Shown: positions 1-9,550, counted from the stretch's first letter. The stretch: 64,000 nucleotides of DNA from an uncultured Bacteroidales bacterium (GCA_949298955.1 CASFYQ010000012.1:1-64000); one strand, 5' to 3'. Notes: a model not told the origin generated them from the sequence alone. Translations and numbers: made by a program.

Positions 1-144
1 GAACAGAGAGTCTTTAAAGACAAGCTCCGGCACCTGCATGTACCCTCTTTCTCTCTTTGACTCGTCATTAGATACCTGCCCCCATAACGGTGCCGATAAA
101 AGGGTGAAGATTACCCCCGTCAAAATTGCATACTTGGATTTCAT
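1..144 (-). CDS. Exported protein of unknown function, N-terminal fragment
   Basis: Only the first 48 codons lie in the window; the gene continues past base 1. The start codon is at 142-144 on the minus strand. Residues 1-23 form a typical signal peptide (K3-K5, a hydrophobic stretch, then LWGQ), with likely cleavage after G22 or Q23, so the product should enter the periplasm or outer membrane. The visible mature part is charged (DESKRERG) and matches nothing I recognise. It lies 155 bases downstream of tatD on the same strand and could be its last operon partner or have its own promoter; I see no clear TAnnTTTG box between them. Confidence 0.7.
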   Translation of the reverse strand, partial: MKSKYAILTGVIFTLLSAPLWGQVSNDESKRERGYMQVPELVFKDSLF

Positions 145-299
145 AGCGTTGGATTTAATACATACCGAAATTTCAGCATCCTATTTTCATGCGTCAAGGT
201 ATGTATTTTCCTGCACATATCCAAGAGAATAGAGGTAAAAATGCGGGAATCTTTCCACCTTGCACCCGATGCGTAGGTCCCGAAGTTGCGTGGGTGGAG

Positions 300-1067
300 T
301 CACCACTCCCCGAACAGGCGCAGGGCATTGGCTGTGGTAGCCGCCTCGACCTCGGCGGCCGTCACGCCCAGAATATCGGCTATGCGCCGGGCCATGCGAG
401 GCAGATACGACGGCTCGTTGCGCTTGCCCCGGTAAGGCACGGGAGCCAGATAGGGAGCATCGGTCTCGAGCAGGAGGCGATCGATGCCTACCTCGCGCAC
501 CGTATCTTCGAGGTGGGCGTTCTTGAAGGTGACGATACCGTTTATCCCGAAGTAGTAGTCGCCCAACGTGCGCAGGGTGCGCACCTCGTCGACCGTGCCG
601 GTGAAACTGTGGAATACCCCCCGGAAGGGCCGAACCCGCCCCGACCGCAACAGCGCCACAATCGCAGCAAAAGCATCGCGGCAGTGGATAATCACAGGCA
701 AGTCGAGCTCCACAGCCCAACCCGTCTGCACGACAAAGGCCTCCTCTTGCTCCCGGGCGAAACTCTTGTCCCAATAAAGGTCGAGCCCTATCTCGCCCAC
801 GGCGCAATAATCGCCGGCAAGCAACAGCCCGTGCGTCTGGTCGAGCCGCTCGCGGTAACCGGCATCGACCGAGGTAGGGTGCAACCCCATGGCCATGCGG
901 CAATAGCCGGGAAAGAGGTCGTGGGTGGCCTGCATGGCGGCTACCGTATCGAGATCGACATTGGGCAGTATCACCCGGTCTACGCCCGCCTCGCGGGCAC
1001 GGCGCACCACCTCGGCGCGATCTTCGTCAAACTCTTCGAGATAAATATGGGTATGGGTATCGATCAT
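300..1067 (-). CDS. tatD: TatD family metal-dependent hydrolase (DNase)
   Basis: This 255-residue protein has the full set of TatD metal ligands: DTHTH at 3-7, GLHP at 61-64, GEIGLD at 91-96, HCRDA at 128-132, HSFTG at 153-157 and ETDAPYL at 201-207. The family folds as a TIM barrel with two divalent metals and acts in the cytoplasm as a 3'-5' exonuclease/deoxyribonuclease; the in vivo substrate is not evident here. The length is normal. The start ATG overlaps the stop of the preceding 233-codon gene by 4 bases (ATGA), so the two are probably translationally coupled in an operon led by the prenyl synthase. Confidence 0.93.
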   Translation of the reverse strand: MIDTHTHIYLEEFDEDRAEVVRRAREAGVDRVILPNVDLDTVAAMQATHDLFPGYCRMAMGLHPTSVDAGYRERLDQTHGLLLAGDYCAVGEIGLDLYWDKSFAREQEEAFVVQTGWAVELDLPVIIHCRDAFAAIVALLRSGRVRPFRGVFHSFTGTVDEVRTLRTLGDYYFGINGIVTFKNAHLEDTVREVGIDRLLLETDAPYLAPVPYRGKRNEPSYLPRMARRIADILGVTAAEVEAATTANALRLFGEW

Positions 1068-1765
1068 GGTTCGGGTCGTTTTTCACCGTTACGGTAATAG
1101 TAGACGATGCCATAGGCCTGGCAACGGGAGAGCCGCTCGGCCAGCGGCAAAGAGCCATAATAGGCCTCCACCTGATTCCAAAGGTCGAGAATGATGTGGT
1201 CGGCCTCCTCGCGCAACGCGTCGAGCCCCGACTGCGAGCGGGTAGTGTTGAGCTTGTAATTTTGTTGTTCGCGATAGGCATCTTTGAAAATATCGTAGTG
1301 CACGGCCACCTTGGCAATCGTAGGGTTATAGATGGGAGCACCTCCATGAGAAAGTCGCTCACGTTCACCCTCGATAAGGCGTTCGCCCCACACGAGAATA
1401 TGCTTCTCGTTCGTCAAGTCGGGTACGGTAAAATCGTCGGGGTCGAGGCCGTAAAAAAGTTTATGTTCCTTACGCACCTCATTGCGCACCACCGCCAGAT
1501 TGAGCACCTGGATAAAGTGCGAGATGTAGAGCCGCGCTGTTTTCAGATGCTCCTGATACCGGCGATTGGCATCGGCCTGCGTCGTGTAGCAATATTGAAA
1601 CCGCTCCACCGCATTCTTGAACCGCCGCACGAATGCCCGCGCCTCGTTCAGGGTCTTGTACGAAGCCGCCTGATGCTCCACATCATACGCATGCTCCATC
1701 GACACCGCTTTTTCGAGGGCGGCGATGCGGGCTTTGTCGGTATTGGGCAATCGGCGGTATGGCAT
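1064..1765 (-). CDS. Conserved hypothetical cytoplasmic protein
   Basis: This 233-residue protein has no signal peptide or membrane segment. It is rich in charged and aromatic residues and appears mainly alpha-helical, with long amphipathic stretches at about 10-110 and 150-215. I do not recognise a catalytic motif and assign no function. It sits between the prenyl synthase (25-base gap) and tatD (4-base overlap), which argues that it is a real, co-transcribed gene. GC content and codon use match its neighbours. It resembles the short uncharacterised proteins found beside tatD in Bacteroidales, but that is an impression, not a search result. Confidence 0.75.
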   Translation of the reverse strand: MPYRRLPNTDKARIAALEKAVSMEHAYDVEHQAASYKTLNEARAFVRRFKNAVERFQYCYTTQADANRRYQEHLKTARLYISHFIQVLNLAVVRNEVRKEHKLFYGLDPDDFTVPDLTNEKHILVWGERLIEGERERLSHGGAPIYNPTIAKVAVHYDIFKDAYREQQNYKLNTTRSQSGLDALREEADHIILDLWNQVEAYYGSLPLAERLSRCQAYGIVYYYRNGEKRPEP

Positions 1766-1790
1766 GATGATATATCGATTTGGAAAAGAA

Positions 1791-2765
1791 TCAATGGTCC
1801 CGTTTGATAAGCGACCGGGCCAGGTCGTAGAGCGGCTGTTTGGCCGCTTCGGGCACGTCGATTTGCTGCAACGCCTCGATGGCCCGGCGACTGTATGCGT
1901 CGACCTGCTGCAAACACAAGTCGCCCGCCCCCACCCGGTTGTAGAGGGCCGTCACGGCCGCAATTTTTTCGGCCGGGTCGCATTGGGTGGCCGACAGCCA
2001 GCGCGCCAGCTCTGCGGCATCGTCCCCTTGGGCACGGCGTCGGGCGTTGATGAGCATATAGGTCTTCTTGTTGTTGAGAATATCACCTCCTATCTTCTTG
2101 CCAAAACGTGCCGGGTCGCCATAGACATCGAGCCAGTCGTCCTGCAACTGAAAGGCCAGCCCCAGCGACTCGCCGAAGCGATAGATGCGGTCGGCATCGT
2201 CGGCACCGGCTCCGCCTATGATGGCGCCAATCTTCAAGGCTCCGCCCAGCAGCACGGCCGTTTTGAGGCGTATCATCTCGATATATTCGTCTTCGGTCAC
2301 ATCGTCGCGGCTCTCAAACTCCATATCGAACTGTTGCCCCTCGCAAATCTCCAAAGCCGTTTTCAAAAACCAGTCGATGACTGCCGCCGTGTGCGGAGCC
2401 GGCGTGCGGGCAATATGGCGGAAGGCGATAATCTCCATAGCGTCGCCTGAGAGAATGGCCGTATTCTCGTCCCACACCTTGTGTACGGTGGGTTTACCCC
2501 GACGCACATCGGCCTTGTCCATCACATCGTCGTGCAAGAGCGTAAAATTGTGAAACACCTCCAACCCCACAGCGGCATCGAGAGCCCGACGGCAGTCGCC
2601 GCCAAACATCTCGCAGGCGAGCAGCGTCAACAACGGGCGCACCCGTTTACCACCCAACGACAGTTCATAACGCACCGGCGCATACAACCCGTCGGGCGAT
2701 GCGGCATATTCTATCTGCGAAAGCGCGGTCTCTATCGTATCGAAATATTTCTGCAAACCTTCCAT
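1791..2765 (-). CDS. Polyprenyl synthetase family protein (trans-isoprenyl diphosphate synthase)
   Basis: The enzyme condenses isopentenyl diphosphate with an allylic diphosphate to lengthen isoprenoid chains in the cytoplasm. The 324-residue sequence has the substrate-binding GGKRVRP at 38-44, the first aspartate-rich motif DDVMD at 79-83 and the second, DDWLD, at 209-213, both intact. Chain length (farnesyl, geranylgeranyl or octaprenyl) cannot be fixed by eye, so no symbol is given. It is the first gene of the minus-strand cluster with the 233-residue protein and tatD, and is preceded by a -7 box at 2816-2823. IspH at 4885-5775, transcribed away from it, supplies the same pathway. Confidence 0.9.
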   Translation of the reverse strand: MEGLQKYFDTIETALSQIEYAASPDGLYAPVRYELSLGGKRVRPLLTLLACEMFGGDCRRALDAAVGLEVFHNFTLLHDDVMDKADVRRGKPTVHKVWDENTAILSGDAMEIIAFRHIARTPAPHTAAVIDWFLKTALEICEGQQFDMEFESRDDVTEDEYIEMIRLKTAVLLGGALKIGAIIGGAGADDADRIYRFGESLGLAFQLQDDWLDVYGDPARFGKKIGGDILNNKKTYMLINARRRAQGDDAAELARWLSATQCDPAEKIAAVTALYNRVGAGDLCLQQVDAYSRRAIEALQQIDVPEAAKQPLYDLARSLIKRDH

Positions 2766-2815
2766 AAATTGTTTTTCAATATTTTTGATGTATTACCAAG
2801 AAACAGAATAGAGGT

Positions 2816-2823
2816 CAAATTTA
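2816..2823 (-). promoter_or_regulatory. Bacteroidota -7 promoter element for the prenyl synthase operon
   Basis: On the minus strand these bases read TAAATTTG, matching TAnnTTTG, about 50 bases upstream of the prenyl synthase start. Inferred from the motif alone. Confidence 0.5.
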
Positions 2824-2950
2824 GTCATTTCTACCGAGTCGGACAAGAGCCGGGCCGATAAGTTTACCCATAAACCTCGCGAGCAATATACTTTATCGCC
2901 CTTTTTCCCGTTATTAAATCATCGAAAACCTATTTATCAGCCAACTATGG

Positions 2951-3108
2951 TTTTCGTAGAAAATAGGAGAAGGCCCGGCAAAAAATCCAGGCAAACGTGA
3001 CTTTCTGCTCTCGCCTTTCACTATCTTTGCATATTGCGAAAATAGGATGCGGCTCGACAAAAAGTTCAAACAGGTTTGGCTTTCTGCTCTCGCCTTTCAC
3101 TATCTTTG
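2951..3108. repeat. Two tandem ~79-bp promoter-bearing repeat units
   Basis: Two units, about 2951-3029 and 3030-3108, each end in the same block reading TTTCTGCTCTCGCC then TTTCACTATCTTTG. The block's -7 boxes lie 79 bases apart (3022-3029 and 3101-3108). The other part of the unit carries a GAAAATAGGATGCGG-type block, degenerate in the first copy. The same unit in opposite orientation recurs at 58017-58205. Each unit places a promoter at its end facing the next gene, here porQ. Confidence 0.75.
3101..3108 (+). promoter_or_regulatory. -7 promoter element for porQ
   Basis: TATCTTTG lies 18 bases before the porQ start codon and inside the second repeat unit. An identical box at 3022-3029 in the first unit could act as a second start site. 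Confidence 0.55.
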
Positions 3109-3125
3109 AACCCCGAAAACGAAAT

Positions 3126-4154
3126 ATGAGATACTCGCTTCGATACATATCGGTACTGCTGGCACTTGCCTCCTGCCTGGCAGGAAGAGGGCAGGAAGGG
3201 ACAAGCTCGTTCGACTTTCTCAACATTCCTACCTCGACCCATGCCTATGCACTGGGGGGCACCAACATATCGGTTATCGACGAAGATATAAATCTGGTCA
3301 ACCAGAACCCCGCCCTCTTGGGGCCCGAGCTCGATTTGCAACTGGGCCTCAACTACATGAAATACGTGGGCGGCATCAATCTGGCCGGAGCCACCTTCGG
3401 CAAGGCGGCAGGCGAACGGGGAGCTTGGGCCGCCGGCATTCAATACTATGGCTACGGCAAGATGCAGAGTGCCGACGAGACGGGCGTCATCACGGGTGAA
3501 TTTTCGCCCCAAGACATCGTGTTCAACGGCATCTACTCGCACGACATCACCACCACCCTGCGCGGCGGAGTCAATGCCAAAGTCATCTACTCCTCCTACG
3601 AGCAATACACCTCGTGGGCCCTCGCCGTAGACTTGGGGCTCAACTACTACAACGCCGACAACGACCTGTCGCTCTCGCTCGTAGCACGTAACCTGGGAGG
3701 CCAAATCAAGCGTTACAACGAAACCTTCGAACGCATGCCTTTCGACTTGCAGCTGGGCTACACCCAAAGTCTCAAACATGCCCCCATACGCATTTCGGTC
3801 ACCGCCCGCCACCTCACACGCTGGAAACTGCCCTACCCGGCTCTCGAAAGCAGCTCCTACACAGGAAGCACCGATATCGTCGAGAAAAACAGCTTTGTCG
3901 ACAACCTCTTCCGCCACCTTATCTTCGGCGTGGAGTTCCTCCCCACCGACCGTCTCTATTTCGGGCTGGGCTACAACTACAAGACCCGCACCGACATGAA
4001 GACAGCCAGCCGCAATTTCCTCTCGGGATTCAGTATCGGCGGCGGTATCCAAGTACGCATGTTCGGCCTCGGAGTCGCCCTCGCCCAACAACATACGGGA
4101 GCCACCACCTTCATGGTAAACCTCTCGCTCAATCTCTTTGAATTTAAAAAATAA
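3126..4154 (+). CDS. porQ: Type IX secretion system protein PorQ
   Basis: This 342-residue exported protein starts MRYSLRYISV and has a signal peptide to about residue 22 (GRGQ). The mature protein is rich in alternating aromatic/hydrophobic strands, as in PorV/PorQ-type outer-membrane beta-barrels, and opens with the family-typical TSSFDFLNIPTSTHAYALGG. Upstream in-frame ATGs were rejected because the repeat promoter lies between them and this start. PorQ is an accessory outer-membrane component of T9SS, thought to assist cargo attachment together with PorU/PorZ. The gene order porQ-cmk-ispH supports the call. The PorE-like protein at 39841 and the CTD-bearing proteins at 59731-62857 are the matching machinery and cargo. 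Confidence 0.85.
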   Translation: MRYSLRYISVLLALASCLAGRGQEGTSSFDFLNIPTSTHAYALGGTNISVIDEDINLVNQNPALLGPELDLQLGLNYMKYVGGINLAGATFGKAAGERGAWAAGIQYYGYGKMQSADETGVITGEFSPQDIVFNGIYSHDITTTLRGGVNAKVIYSSYEQYTSWALAVDLGLNYYNADNDLSLSLVARNLGGQIKRYNETFERMPFDLQLGYTQSLKHAPIRISVTARHLTRWKLPYPALESSSYTGSTDIVEKNSFVDNLFRHLIFGVEFLPTDRLYFGLGYNYKTRTDMKTASRNFLSGFSIGGGIQVRMFGLGVALAQQHTGATTFMVNLSLNLFEFKK

Positions 4155-4163
4155 CCAACCCAT

Positions 4164-4865
4164 ATGGATCAACCTCGCATTACTATCGCCATCGACGGAT
4201 TCTCGTCTTGCGGCAAAAGCACCATGGCCAAAGCTCTTGCCCGCCGCATCGGCTACATCTATATCGACAGCGGAGCCATGTACCGCGCCGTCACCCTCTA
4301 CTGCCTCGACCACAACCTCATCGACGGCGACACGGTCGACACCGAGACCCTGCAATCGCGCATGGACGACATTCACATCGATTTCCGCCCCGACCCTGCC
4401 ACGGGCAAGACGCACACCTTCCTCAACGGTACCGACGTAGAGCAGGAGATTCGCTCCATGCGCGTATCGGACAAGGTGAGCCCCGTGAGCGCCATACCCT
4501 TCGTGCGCACCGCCATGGTAGCCGCCCAACAGAAGATGGGCGAGCGCAAAGGCATCGTGATGGACGGCCGCGACATAGGCACCACGGTATTCCCCGGGGC
4601 CGAGTTGAAAATCTTTGTCACCGCCTCGGCCGAGACCCGCGCCCAGCGCCGGGTCGACGAGCTGCAGGCCAAAGGCGTGGCCGTCGACTTCGACGAAGTG
4701 GTGGCCAACATCAACAAGCGCGACCACATAGATCAGACCCGTCAAGAAAGCCCTCTGCGACGAGCCGACGACGCCATTCTGCTCGACAACTCGCACATGA
4801 CCATCGACGAGCAAGACGCCTGGCTGCTGGCCCGCTATGAAGAGACCATCGACAAACTGCGCTAA
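4164..4865 (+). CDS. cmk: Cytidylate kinase
   Basis: Cytidylate kinase phosphorylates CMP/dCMP to the diphosphate with ATP in the cytoplasm. The 233-residue protein has the P-loop GFSSCGKST at 12-20, the nucleotide-binding IDSGAMYRA segment at 34-42 and the signature [11 protein letters not shown] at 134-144. Its length fits the family. It begins 9 bases after porQ and is followed 19 bases later by ispH, so the three are probably one transcript. No anomaly was seen. Confidence 0.96.
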   Translation: MDQPRITIAIDGFSSCGKSTMAKALARRIGYIYIDSGAMYRAVTLYCLDHNLIDGDTVDTETLQSRMDDIHIDFRPDPATGKTHTFLNGTDVEQEIRSMRVSDKVSPVSAIPFVRTAMVAAQQKMGERKGIVMDGRDIGTTVFPGAELKIFVTASAETRAQRRVDELQAKGVAVDFDEVVANINKRDHIDQTRQESPLRRADDAILLDNSHMTIDEQDAWLLARYEETIDKLR

Positions 4866-4884
4866 CCGGGAAAGGAGACGACAG

Positions 4885-5775
4885 ATGGCACGCATAGAAA
4901 TCGACGAAAACTCGGGATTCTGCTTCGGAGTAGTCACCGCCATACGCAAGGCCGAGGAGGAACTCGACCGCACCGGTCACCTCTACTGCCTGGGCGACAT
5001 CGTTCACAACAGCAACGAAGTAGAACGGCTCAAAGCCAAAGGCCTCATCACCATCGACCACGAACAGCTCAAACAGTTGCACAACGTGAAAGTACTGCTG
5101 AGAGCCCACGGCGAACCCCCCGAAACCTACCGCATCGCAGCCGAAAACCACATCGAGATTATCGATGCCACCTGCCCCGTGGTGTTGCAACTGCAACGCA
5201 AAATCAAAACAGCCTACGACTCCAACCCGCCCGAAGAGGCTCAAATCGTCATCTACGGGAAAACCGGCCACGCCGAAGTTAACGGACTGGTGGGACAAAC
5301 CTGCGGGCAAGCCATCGTTATCGAAAACAGCCAAGACCTCGGCAAAATAGACCCCGGCAAAAAACTGTTGCTCTACTCGCAAACCACCAAGTCGGTCGAG
5401 GGATTCCGCCATATCGTCGACGAAATCAAACAACTGAAACCCGACGGCCGCTTCGAATCGTTCGACACCATCTGCCGGCAAGTCGCCAACCGCATACCCA
5501 ACATCCGCGAGTTTGCCCGCCGCCATGACCTCGTGCTCTTCGTCTGCGGCAAAAAAAGTTCCAACGGACGCGTGCTCTTCGGCGAATGCCTGCAAGTCAA
5601 CCCCCAATCGCACCTCGTCTCCGACATCTCCGAAATCGATCCCGACTGGCTCAAAGGCAAAGAAAGTATCGGTATCTGCGGCGCCACCTCGACACCACGC
5701 TGGCTCATGACCGAGGTACAGGCCTATGTAGCCCGGCAGCTCGACACCTCCCCGATACCCCGGGCCGATGAGTGA
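4885..5775 (+). CDS. ispH: 4-hydroxy-3-methylbut-2-enyl diphosphate reductase
   Basis: IspH makes isopentenyl and dimethylallyl diphosphate from HMBPP, the last step of the MEP pathway, using a 4Fe-4S cluster. The three cluster cysteines are visible at C13 (GFCFGV), C97 (ATCPVV) and C197 (DTICRQ); H41, H75 and the GHAEVNG loop at 128-134 are also in place. The start ATG at 4885 was chosen because AAAGGAGA, one of the few Shine-Dalgarno-like sequences here, lies 8-15 bases upstream, and an earlier in-frame ATG would overlap cmk and add a non-homologous extension. The product is 296 residues. It feeds the prenyl synthase encoded at 1791-2765. Confidence 0.96.
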   Translation: MARIEIDENSGFCFGVVTAIRKAEEELDRTGHLYCLGDIVHNSNEVERLKAKGLITIDHEQLKQLHNVKVLLRAHGEPPETYRIAAENHIEIIDATCPVVLQLQRKIKTAYDSNPPEEAQIVIYGKTGHAEVNGLVGQTCGQAIVIENSQDLGKIDPGKKLLLYSQTTKSVEGFRHIVDEIKQLKPDGRFESFDTICRQVANRIPNIREFARRHDLVLFVCGKKSSNGRVLFGECLQVNPQSHLVSDISEIDPDWLKGKESIGICGATSTPRWLMTEVQAYVARQLDTSPIPRADE

Positions 5776-5894
5776 ACCACGAGCAGCAGGAGCTGCCACA
5801 TAGGCATCGGCCCCTAAAAATACACCTCAAAAACAAATATTTTACAACTATCGTTATTTAATTTAACTCGCATCGTTTATTCGATTTTTATCTT

Positions 5895-5902
5895 TATCTT
5901 TG
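5895..5902 (+). promoter_or_regulatory. -7 promoter element for pfkA
   Basis: TATCTTTG lies 25 bases before the pfkA start codon in an AT-rich gap, suggesting pfkA is transcribed separately from ispH. Confidence 0.6.
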
Positions 5903-5927
5903 CCAAGAACTAAACTATTTACAGGCT

Positions 5928-6908
5928 ATGTCGCAAATTAAATGTATCGGTATTTTGACTTCCGGTGGCGACGCTCCCGGAATGAACGCAGCTATCCGCG
6001 CGGTAACCCGTGCTGCCATCTACAACGGATTTGAGGTAAAAGGTATCTACCGGGGTTATAAAGGCCTCATTACCGGCGAGATAGTTCCTTTCAGAACACA
6101 AAACGTAAGTAACATCATACAACAAGGCGGCACGATCTTGAAAACCGCCCGCTGTCAAGAGTTCAAGACTCCCGAAGGCCGTAAAGTCGCCTACGACACC
6201 CTCATGAAAGAGGGTATCGATGCCCTCGTGGTCATCGGTGGCGACGGTACACTTACCGGTGCCCGCATCTTCGCCTCCGAATTTAATTTCCCCATCGTGG
6301 GCCTGCCCGGCACCATCGACAACGATCTCTACGGGACCGACACCACTATCGGCTACGATACCGCCCTCAACACCATCATGGACGCTGTCGACAAAATTCG
6401 CGACACCGCCACCTCGCACGAACGGCTCTTCTTCATCGAGGTCATGGGCCGCGACGCCGGCTTCCTTGCCCTCAACGGAGCCATCGCTACAGGATCCGAG
6501 GCCGCCATCATTCCCGAGATTTCGACCGAGGTCGACCAACTCGAAGAACTTATCAAAAACGGATTCCGCAAATCGAAAAACAGTAGTATCGTGCTCGTGG
6601 CCGAAAGTCCCATCACCGGCGGAGCCATGCACCTGGCCGAGCGCGTACAGAAAGAATATCCGCAATACGACGTGCGGGTAACCATTTTGGGCCATATCCA
6701 ACGCGGCGGTTCGCCCACGGCCCACGACCGAATCCTGGCCAGCCGCATGGGAGCCGCAGCCATCGACGCCCTGATTGAAGGCCAACGCAACGTCATGATC
6801 GGTATCCGCAACAACGAAATCGAGTACGTACCCTTCAACAAGGCTATCAAAAACGACAAACCCATCGACCGCGAGCTGCTCAATACCTTGCGCAAGCTCT
6901 CGATTTGA
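5928..6908 (+). CDS. pfkA: ATP-dependent 6-phosphofructokinase
   Basis: The enzyme commits fructose 6-phosphate to glycolysis in the cytoplasm. The 326-residue protein contains GGDAPGMNA (13-21), GGDGT (104-108), PGTIDND (127-133) and the substrate-binding [13 protein letters not shown] near residue 250. The glycines in GGDGT and PGTIDND are typical of ATP-using enzymes; pyrophosphate-dependent forms usually have GGDDT and PKTIDND. The length matches the bacterial single-domain enzyme. It has its own promoter at 5895-5902 and a candidate hairpin terminator at 7021-7058. Confidence 0.96.
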   Translation: MSQIKCIGILTSGGDAPGMNAAIRAVTRAAIYNGFEVKGIYRGYKGLITGEIVPFRTQNVSNIIQQGGTILKTARCQEFKTPEGRKVAYDTLMKEGIDALVVIGGDGTLTGARIFASEFNFPIVGLPGTIDNDLYGTDTTIGYDTALNTIMDAVDKIRDTATSHERLFFIEVMGRDAGFLALNGAIATGSEAAIIPEISTEVDQLEELIKNGFRKSKNSSIVLVAESPITGGAMHLAERVQKEYPQYDVRVTILGHIQRGGSPTAHDRILASRMGAAAIDALIEGQRNVMIGIRNNEIEYVPFNKAIKNDKPIDRELLNTLRKLSI

Positions 6909-7020
6909 TTCCTCAAAGGAAGGCAAACATTCGAGGGGCGCCAAAGAAGCATACGCCGGACAAGAGAATAAAAAAGAGGAGCCAGTCTATCCGGATTGCT
7001 CCACAACCCCTTATACCGAG

Positions 7021-7058
7021 CCCTGTCGGGAATATTATCCGGCAGGGTTCTTCGTTTT
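7021..7058 (+). terminator. Candidate terminator downstream of pfkA
   Basis: CCCTGTCGG (7021-7029) pairs with CCGGCAGGG (7039-7047) with one G-U wobble, followed by a T-rich run (TTCTTCGTTTTC). It lies about 110 bases beyond the pfkA stop. Confidence 0.5.
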
Positions 7059-7268
7059 CGCGCCACACCACCGTCCTGTCATTCCGGGCCCGACCCGGAA
7101 TCCGGGAATGCCCCATTTGCACCCCACGACCGGCCCCTGCATCGAATACGGGGCGACACGGCAAGCCATACCGCCCCCCGACGTGATATACAAAAAATAC
7201 CAAACCGGGGCAAAAATTTTCCGCTGTGCAAAATGTAAAATTTATTTGCATTTACAAATCCCTTCTTT

Positions 7269-7276
7269 TATCTTTG
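7269..7276 (+). promoter_or_regulatory. -7 promoter element for the RSH gene
   Basis: TATCTTTG lies 21 bases before the start codon, with a TTTG-like -33 region (TTATTTGC) upstream in AT-rich DNA. Confidence 0.6.
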
Positions 7277-7297
7277 TGAGAATTAGATTTCAAAACT

Positions 7298-9541
7298 ATG
7301 GAACCGTCCGACCAAGCATACACGAACGAAGAGCAACTGATCGAAGACAAATTCCAGGAACTGCTCAACGGGTATCTCAATTCCAACCACCGGAAGAAGG
7401 TAGAGATCATTGAACGTGCATTTAAATTTGCCAAGGAGGCCCACAAGGGCATTCGCCGTCGCTCGGGCGAACCCTACATACTCCACCCCATCGCCGTGGC
7501 CCGCATCGTGAGCCAGGAGATAGGGTTGGGCTCCACCTCGATATGTGCCGCCCTGCTTCACGATGTAGTCGAGGATACCGAATATACGGTCGAAGACATC
7601 GAAAACCATTTCGGCAAGAAGATTGCCTCGATTGTCGACGGGCTCACCAAAATATCGGGCGGTATCTTCGGCGACCAGGCTTCGGCCCAAGCCGAGAATT
7701 TCCGGCGGCTGCTGCTCACCATGTCGGAAGATATTCGCGTGATTCTCATCAAGATGGCCGACCGCCTGCACAACATGCGCACCCTCGGGTCCATGCTTCC
7801 CAGCAAACAATACAAAATTGCCGGCGAAACCCTCTATATCTACGCCCCGCTGGCTCACCGTCTGGGACTCTTTGCCATCAAGACCGAACTCGAAGACCTC
7901 GCCTTCAAATACGAACACCCCGAGGCCTACAACCAGATAAAACAAAAGATTGCCGAGACCGAAGATTCGCGCCAGCAAATCTACAACAACTTTGCCCGTC
8001 CTATCGTCGCCAAACTCAAAGAGCTGGGCTTCGATTTCGAGATGAAGGCCCGCGTAAAATCCATCTACTCCATTTGGAACAAGATGGAATCGAAGCACAT
8101 ACCCTTCGAGGAGGTGTACGACCTCTATGCCGTGCGCATCATCTTCAAGTGCCCCAACGAGGCCGACGAGAAGAAAGAGTGCTGGACCATCTACTCGGTC
8201 ATTACCGACATCTACAAGCTACACCCCGAGCGTACCCGCGACTGGGTGAGCCGGCCCAAAGCCAACGGATACAAAGCCCTGCACCTCACCGTCATGGGTC
8301 CCGACGGCAACTGGATTGAGGTACAGATACGCAGCGAAAAGATGGACGAAATCGCCGAGCGCGGTTTTGCCGCCCACTGGAAATACAAGGTGGGAAACTC
8401 CGACGAAGAGTCGGAACTCGACATTTGGCTCAAAACCATCAAAGATATTCTCGAACACCCCGAGCCCAATGCCATCGATTTCCTCGACACCATCAAGCTC
8501 AATCTGTTCAGTACCGAGATTTTCGTCTTTACCCCCAAAGGCGAACTCATCACACTGCCCAAAGGAGCCACCGCCCTCGACCTGGCTTTCACCCTGCACT
8601 CCGACCTGGGCTTCCACTGCATCGCCGCCAAGGTGAACCACCGGCTTGTGCCCCTCAGCCAAAAGCTGCACAGCGGCGACCAGGTAGAAATACTCACCTC
8701 CAAGTCGCAGACTCCCAAGGAAGAGTGGCTCAACCTCGTCACCACCGCCAAGGCCCGCAGCCGGCTCCTGGCCTCGCTGCGCAAAGACCGGCGCAAAATC
8801 ATCGCCAAAGGCGAAGCCCTGCTAAAAGAATTTTTCGAAAGCAACCATATCGAAGACAGCAACGAGCTAATAAACAAAGTTATTGGCAGCCTGGGGCTAT
8901 CAAACCGCGACGACCTCTTCTACAAAATCGGTCACGAAGAAATTACCCTCAACGAGAACATCAAGAAAATCATCAAGGGCAAGAGCATAAACCCCTTCAT
9001 GCGATACCTCAAACTATCGTTCGGCAACAACGGCAACAAGAGCGAACAACCCAAACCTCTGCCCCAACAACCCATAGCGATAGACCGCAAGCAAACCTAT
9101 ATCTTGCGCGACGAGAACGGCGTGAAAAACTACAAGGTGGCCGACTGCTGCTGCCCCATTCCCGGCGACGACGTGTTGGGCTATGTCGAAGACGACGAGA
9201 CCGTAGTGGTGCACAAGCGCGAATGCCCCGTAGCCATGCGACTCAAATCGAGCTTCGGGCCACGTCTGGTATCGACACAGTGGGAAGCCAGCGAAGCACT
9301 CTCTTTCCCCGCCAAAATCGAAATACAAGGAATCGACCGCATGGGTATCCTCAACGAGATCACCCGTGTCATCTCCAACGAACTGATAATCGACATGAGA
9401 GGCCTCACCATACAAGCCAACGAAGGTGTATTCAACGGTACGGTCAACATCATGGTGCACGACACCCGGGTAGTCGAGTCGCTCTGCTCCAAATTACGGA
9501 AAATAAAAGGCGTGCAAAAAGCTGCACGCTGCAAAGAATAA
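7298..9541 (+). CDS. RelA/SpoT-type bifunctional (p)ppGpp synthetase/hydrolase
   Basis: This 747-residue protein is a long RSH enzyme that makes and degrades the stringent-response alarmone (p)ppGpp on or near the ribosome. The hydrolase domain (about 40-200) has H63 and an intact HDVVEDT at 88-94, so hydrolysis should be active. The synthetase domain (about 235-350) has YDLYAVRIIF and RPKANGYKALHLTV. A TGS domain (about 405-465) and a C-terminal ACT domain (about 665-747), separated by a cysteine-containing segment (DCCCPIPGD), complete the usual order. It is followed 9 bases later by the PgpH-like HD phosphodiesterase, so two nucleotide second-messenger enzymes appear co-transcribed. Confidence 0.94.
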   Translation: MEPSDQAYTNEEQLIEDKFQELLNGYLNSNHRKKVEIIERAFKFAKEAHKGIRRRSGEPYILHPIAVARIVSQEIGLGSTSICAALLHDVVEDTEYTVEDIENHFGKKIASIVDGLTKISGGIFGDQASAQAENFRRLLLTMSEDIRVILIKMADRLHNMRTLGSMLPSKQYKIAGETLYIYAPLAHRLGLFAIKTELEDLAFKYEHPEAYNQIKQKIAETEDSRQQIYNNFARPIVAKLKELGFDFEMKARVKSIYSIWNKMESKHIPFEEVYDLYAVRIIFKCPNEADEKKECWTIYSVITDIYKLHPERTRDWVSRPKANGYKALHLTVMGPDGNWIEVQIRSEKMDEIAERGFAAHWKYKVGNSDEESELDIWLKTIKDILEHPEPNAIDFLDTIKLNLFSTEIFVFTPKGELITLPKGATALDLAFTLHSDLGFHCIAAKVNHRLVPLSQKLHSGDQVEILTSKSQTPKEEWLNLVTTAKARSRLLASLRKDRRKIIAKGEALLKEFFESNHIEDSNELINKVIGSLGLSNRDDLFYKIGHEEITLNENIKKIIKGKSINPFMRYLKLSFGNNGNKSEQPKPLPQQPIAIDRKQTYILRDENGVKNYKVADCCCPIPGDDVLGYVEDDETVVVHKRECPVAMRLKSSFGPRLVSTQWEASEALSFPAKIEIQGIDRMGILNEITRVISNELIIDMRGLTIQANEGVFNGTVNIMVHDTRVVESLCSKLRKIKGVQKAARCKE

Positions 9542-9550
9542 CCCCACATC

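Larger units (their letters stand above)
6909..7297. other. Intergenic region between pfkA and the RSH gene
   Basis: These 389 bases hold a candidate terminator (7021-7058) and the promoter of the downstream gene (7269-7276). Short frames crossing the stretch have no start context or recognisable product, and I see no RNA gene. Confidence 0.5.

Noticed and set aside
3066-4973. 635-codon open frame on the minus strand
   Set aside because: It runs antisense through porQ and cmk, both well supported.
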